A stretch of 64,000 nucleotides of DNA from Apoda limacodes (Eukaryota > Arthropoda > Insecta > Lepidoptera > Limacodidae), in contig OX291562.1 in assembly GCA_946406115.1 (NCBI GenBank), positions 6,416,001-6,480,000 on the forward strand, given 5' to 3'. Both the position numbers and the translations under genes were made by a program. Positions 60,506-64,000 of this stretch are shown here, one piece after another. Position 1 is the stretch's first letter. The number at the start of each line of letters is the position of its first letter. The notes beneath the pieces were generated by a model. That model worked only from the letters and a program-made list of their open reading frames with translations. It searched no databases and was not told where the DNA came from.

Positions 60506-63424
60506 TCAAGGGCTTCCCGCGGGGGAAGCCTGGGCTTGGGTTGTCGCTCTCGGGGGCGTCCCTTCGACCGGCGTGAGTCTCGAACCCGAAGGTGAGTCAC
60601 CGCCAGGAGGGGAGTTCCCCGTTACGCGGGTGCGGTTGCGATTGAGTGGGGGCGAGAAGCGCCCCGGCACTCTTTGATACCTAGTGTATCCTTGTGGGCG
60701 CCGACGAACCCGGGGACGTCGGCGTCGTGTTTGGAGGGAGGCCCTATTCGGGGTCGACGTAGTAGAGACTAATCTCGCTATCCGGACAGCGAGATCGTCA
60801 TCTGGGGACGTTAGTACGTGCCGAGGCCGCCTGAGTATAGTTTTACGACCGCGACGGGGACGATCGGGGGGAATGTACGTCGTGGATTGCACAACTAATC
60901 TATTAGGGTGATTTTGCGTACGCTCGAAAAAGCGGACTGCCAAGTCTTTAAAATACTGGGGAATCGTGGGAAGTTCGAAGTCTCTGTGTAGGTCCGCATT
61001 GCGAACGTACCAAGAGGCTCCAGAGGCCGCTCTGAGAAAGCGGTTTTGGAGGGTCTGGAGTTTGTGGAGATTGCGCTTGGACAGAGCAAAGACTACGCTA
61101 GCATAAGCTAGTATGGGGCGGATGCAAGTTGTGTAAAGATTTAGCTTATTTCTAAGCGACATCTTACTATACTTGCCTATCATGGGATAGAGACGACCGA
61201 GGACAAAAGCGGCTCGGTCTCTGACTATTTTGGTGTGAGCGTGGAAGTTCAAACGTCTATCCATGGTCACACCGAGATATTTGGTCTTATTTTGCCAGGG
61301 AATGGCACGACCGAAGAGAGAGAGGGAAGTTGGCCGCGGAGGGCTGCCTGTGGTGAAAAGGACGGCAGAGCTTTTGTCGGGATTCACCTCGATTCTCCAT
61401 TTCCGAAACCACTCGCCTAGGGCGGTGATAGCGGATTGGAGTCTCTCAGTGATTCGACTCACTTGCCTATCGGTAGTATAGAGAGCGGTATCGTCCGCAT
61501 AGAGGGCTAATTGGGTACCTATCGTTTTTGGGATATCGTAAGTGTACAGAAGGTACAAGACGGGGGCGAGCACGGACCCTTGCGGGACTCCTGCTTCTAT
61601 GGGGCGGGGGGAGGAGAGAGTGCCTTCAACTCTGTAGCGAAAGCTACGATTCGACAAATAGTCTCGTATGATGAGCACGAGACGATCTGGCAACTGAAAG
61701 TTGTACAGTTTAAAAATTAAACCGTTGTGCCAGACTTTGTCGAAAGCTTTCGCTACATCGAAGAAGACAGCGCCCGTGTGACGGGTCTTACCTAATGCTG
61801 GCTGGAAGCCAGTAAGAATATGTTCCGTTATGCGGAGGACTTGATGGACGCATGAGTGTTTGGCACGAAAGCCAAACTGCTCGTCTATTAAAATGCCTCT
61901 GGAGACTATAGAGTTCCGTAGGCGGGCGAGAAGGAGGCGTTCATAGAGTTTACCAAGGGCCTTTAGTAAACTTATAGGGCGATAGGAGGACGGCTCGGTA
62001 CGAGCTTTGCCGGGCTTATGGATGCCTATAACGATTGCATCTTTCCATTGAGATGGAAAGATGCAATGTTCCATAGCAGCGTTAAAGATCGCTACTAGGA
62101 GGCAGATAAGGGGAAGAGTGAGGCGCTTTAGGATATCGTTAGAGATACCGTCTGCGCCGGGGGACTTACGGGGGCGTAGGTCTTTGATGACCTGTATGAC
62201 TTCGTCGACAGTGACAGGGGGCAGGGGGTCTTGTGGAGGCAGAGAAGTTCTGCGCTCCACTTCGCCGTCTACCTCGCGCACATGATCGGGATCGAAAGGC
62301 TGTGTGCTTAAGGCACATTGGGCTTGGAGGCTGGATGCTAGGCAATCCGCTTTTTCGTCGTCATTGAACGCGGGAACGCTATTGTTGGGACGAGTTAACG
62401 GAGGGAGAGAGTTTGCGGTTTCGGATTTTAGAGCTCTGGCTAAGTGCCAATAAGCTTGGTGAGAAGGAGAAATGTTCTCCATAAGATCACCGAAACGTTG
62501 GGCGCGGAGCTCAGCTACAGCGGTTCTTACACGGCGGTGTAAGTCGTTGAAGCGAGCTTTATTTTCGATAGTGGGAGCGCGGTCGCGAGCGCGGCGGGCC
62601 GCGTTACGCTCAGTCATTAGCGACCTGATGTGCTGAGGCAGGATTAGGTGGTGATAATCACCAACCGGCACCTGTCGTGAGCACTCGCCAACGGTGGCGG
62701 TCAGGTGGCTAGTGAGTGAGTCGATAGCTACGTTAAGATCGGTCGCGGATGAGATAACGTTGGGAACGCGATCTAGATGTGGCGAGCTGGGATTTTCGAG
62801 CAATTGCCCAAATTTATCCCAGTCCGTCACGGTTCTAGTGTCGGGGGGAGAGTCCGAAGGGAAACCTAATCGGAGGACGACAGGGCGGTGGTCCGAGTCA
62901 AGTTCGTCAAGCACCTCTATAGAGCGAAAGCTTAGCCTTACATTCTTTAGAAGTGCTATGTCGAGTATGTCGGGGTTAAACCGAGTATTGTGGGGAAAGT
63001 AAGTGGGCGTCATGGGAGCGATGATGTCAAAGTTTAGTCTGTCAACTAAATCGTCAAGGAGTCTGCCTCTTTGTGAAGTTACAGAAGAGTTCCAGCGGCG
63101 ATGCTTGCAATTTAGGTCGCCGGCAAGAATGACGGCGTCGCCTAAACTTAAGAGCGACTGAAGGTCGCTCTCGAGCAAGTCTTTTAGGGGAGAGAGATAA
63201 ACCGATGCAATGATGATCGGCTGATGGCCGGTCATCGCTAAGCGGCAGACGGATGCTTCTAAATTCGTAAGCGGTGGAGGATCGATAGGGGAGCAATGCA
63301 GGGAGCGCCTGTAATAGATGAGAGTGCCTCCGAGATTGGAGGCAGTTCTATCATTACGGATGGTACGATAGTTCGCGATTGAAGGGGTACGGACAGCGGG
63401 CTTTAGGAACGTTTCCTGGATGAG
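60506..63424 (-). CDS. LINE copy B ORF2, 5' truncated, frame open
   Basis: The ORF2 frame is open from the truncation point (63424, in LIQETFLKP, near residue 43 of the full protein) to the stop at 60506. An ATG-started version begins at 63235 and would be 909 residues, lacking the first part of the endonuclease. RT motifs are intact: FFDVAKAFDKVW, AGVPQGSVLAP and ALYADDTALY (copy A has FADD). The C-terminal end matches copy A apart from scattered substitutions. Without its promoter and the endonuclease start it is not expected to move on its own. Confidence 0.9.
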   Translation of the reverse strand, partial: LIQETFLKPAVRTPSIANYRTIRNDRTASNLGGTLIYYRRSLHCSPIDPPPLTNLEASVCRLAMTGHQPIIIASVYLSPLKDLLESDLQSLLSLGDAVILAGDLNCKHRRWNSSVTSQRGRLLDDLVDRLNFDIIAPMTPTYFPHNTRFNPDILDIALLKNVRLSFRSIEVLDELDSDHRPVVLRLGFPSDSPPDTRTVTDWDKFGQLLENPSSPHLDRVPNVISSATDLNVAIDSLTSHLTATVGECSRQVPVGDYHHLILPQHIRSLMTERNAARRARDRAPTIENKARFNDLHRRVRTAVAELRAQRFGDLMENISPSHQAYWHLARALKSETANSLPPLTRPNNSVPAFNDDEKADCLASSLQAQCALSTQPFDPDHVREVDGEVERRTSLPPQDPLPPVTVDEVIQVIKDLRPRKSPGADGISNDILKRLTLPLICLLVAIFNAAMEHCIFPSQWKDAIVIGIHKPGKARTEPSSYRPISLLKALGKLYERLLLARLRNSIVSRGILIDEQFGFRAKHSCVHQVLRITEHILTGFQPALGKTRHTGAVFFDVAKAFDKVWHNGLIFKLYNFQLPDRLVLIIRDYLSNRSFRYRVEGTLSSPRPIEAGVPQGSVLAPVLYLLYTYDIPKTIGTQLALYADDTALYTTDRQVSRITERLQSAITALGEWFRKWRIEVNPDKSSAVLFTTGSPPRPTSLSLFGRAIPWQNKTKYLGVTMDRRLNFHAHTKIVRDRAAFVLGRLYPMIGKYSKMSLRNKLNLYTTCIRPILAYASVVFALSKRNLHKLQTLQNRFLRAASGASWYVRNADLHRDFELPTIPQYFKDLAVRFFERTQNHPNRLVVQSTTYIPPDRPRRGRKTILRRPRHVLTSPDDDLAVRIARLVSTTSTPNRASLQTRRRRPRVRRRPQGYTRYQRVPGRFSPPLNRNRTRVTGNSPPGGDSPSGSRLTPVEGTPPRATTQAQASPAGSP

Positions 63425-63435
63425 TGACTACGACT
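63425..63435 (+). repeat. Target-site word TGACTACGACT, junction 3
   Basis: Right-hand copy at the truncated 5' end of LINE B. It continues into unique-looking sequence (GCTGGATCGCTCGAG). Confidence 0.8.
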
Positions 63436-63770
63436 GCTGGATCGCTCGAGTTTTAAACAATTTCGAACAAAGCGGCAGGCCATAAAATTACCGTTACGGT
63501 TGTAAACTATTGCTAGACTACTCTTACAATTCTTGCCGTCTTTGTCTACAACTCGTTTGTATGGAGATACATGTTTTTGTTAGTTTAAAATATAAAAATG
63601 AATTTTCTCTATATGACAATTACTTTCTACAGATAGCTATTAATTTTACAAACATTATGAAAAAGAATTTATACAAATATCTCAAAAACTGTGGCTTTAA
63701 GAGCCAAAAAATGCAAAGGGCGTCTCGCAAGCGTATTGCTAATATTTTCAAAATTCACGCCCGGCCTAGT
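63436..63770. other. Unassigned sequence right of the LINE pair
   Basis: Probably the continuation of the pre-insertion locus. A 97-codon plus-strand frame at 63510-63803 has no recognised motif and runs into a dispersed repeat, so I do not call it a gene. Confidence 0.4.
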
Positions 63771-63980
63771 AGCTCCACGGCAAAGTGCGCGGGAGTTTGT
63801 TGAACTAAGCAAAGTTTGAGGGCGTAATCTTCAACGTATTGCTTATTATTTAAAAATTCACGCTCTTACTTTTTATACAATTACACAAATACAAATTTTA
63901 CACTGATAGATTTTAACTATTTACGTATTATTAAGAATTATTAAGAATTTAACTCAACTCTGCTTGAGTACATATCTTAC
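63771..63980 (+). repeat. Dispersed repeat shared with 4676-4930
   Basis: AGCTCCACGGCAAAGTGCGCGGGAG and the following blocks match the left-hand copy in order and orientation, with small indels (for example an extra ACACAAATACAAAT here). Confidence 0.75.
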
Positions 63981-64000
63981 ACTACATGTTATTTACGCCT

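Larger units (their letters stand above)
60360..63435 (-). mobile_element. 5'-truncated jockey-clade LINE, copy B, with flanking duplication
   Basis: Near-twin of copy A in the same orientation: poly(A) of 37 (T run 60370-60406), 3' untranslated region and ORF2 up to 63424, where it stops within the endonuclease region. It is flanked by TGACTACGACT at 60360-60370 and 63425-63435. The long homogeneous poly(A) and the open frame indicate a recent insertion. Truncation is the usual result of incomplete reverse transcription. Confidence 0.9.

Noticed and set aside
54550..63435. LINE pair as a product of template jumping in one integration event
   Set aside because: Template jumping would join the two copies without target sequence between them; here a clean copy of the target word separates the 5' end of A from the poly(A) of B.
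63510..63803. 97-codon plus-strand frame at right edge
   Set aside because: Runs into a dispersed repeat and shows no motif; treated as unassigned sequence.

Overview
The window looks like a piece of an insect, most likely lepidopteran, nuclear genome. Coding sequence is split by spliceosomal introns with GT/AG borders, the background is AT-rich, and non-LTR retrotransposons, tRNA-derived SINEs, hairpin MITEs and short recurrent 3' tails of kinds familiar from moths and butterflies fill most of the space. There is no operon, CRISPR array or other bacterial signature. Species identity and repeat-family names were not tested against any database.

Layout. 1-4.5 kb: decayed remains of two different jockey-clade LINEs. 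4.5-6.4 kb: AT-rich sequence and dispersed repeats. 6.4-9.7 kb: an internally deleted CR1-like LINE between two inverted ~250 bp repeats. 9.7-11.3 kb (minus): a probable three-exon gene for a small basic secreted protein. 12.1-28.6 kb: a 5.4-5.6 kb segment present three times in tandem, units 2 and 3 apparently identical and unit 1 older. 29.3-47.9 kb (minus): a long gene, read here from at least 12 phase-compatible exons, for a CAP-superfamily (antigen-5/venom-allergen-like) secreted protein with a very long Lys/Asn-rich tail; its introns are packed with SINEs, MITEs, LINE fragments and minisatellites. 48.2-51.9 kb: more MITEs, a TIR element and a weak two-exon candidate. 52.3-53.5 kb (plus): a second three-exon gene for a secreted, strongly basic protein. 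54.5-63.4 kb (minus): one apparently full-length, intact jockey-clade LINE (ORF1 + ORF2) followed by a 5'-truncated near-twin. The same 11-base word stands at all three of their outer and shared junctions. The final bases repeat a sequence also present near 4.7-4.9 kb.

The host genes share one theme. All three have N-terminal hydrophobic signal-type segments, and the coding parts are short, phase-matched exons ending in a larger exon rich in Lys/Arg/Asn. The two small genes have the same architecture: a signal-peptide exon, then an 84-nt phase-0 exon, then a basic terminal exon. None has a function that can be assigned from sequence beyond the CAP fold of the large one. The rest of the window is a record of mobile-element activity: at least six pieces of one jockey family, at least a dozen CR1-like 3' tails, RTE-like reverse-transcriptase relics, and four MITE/TIR families.
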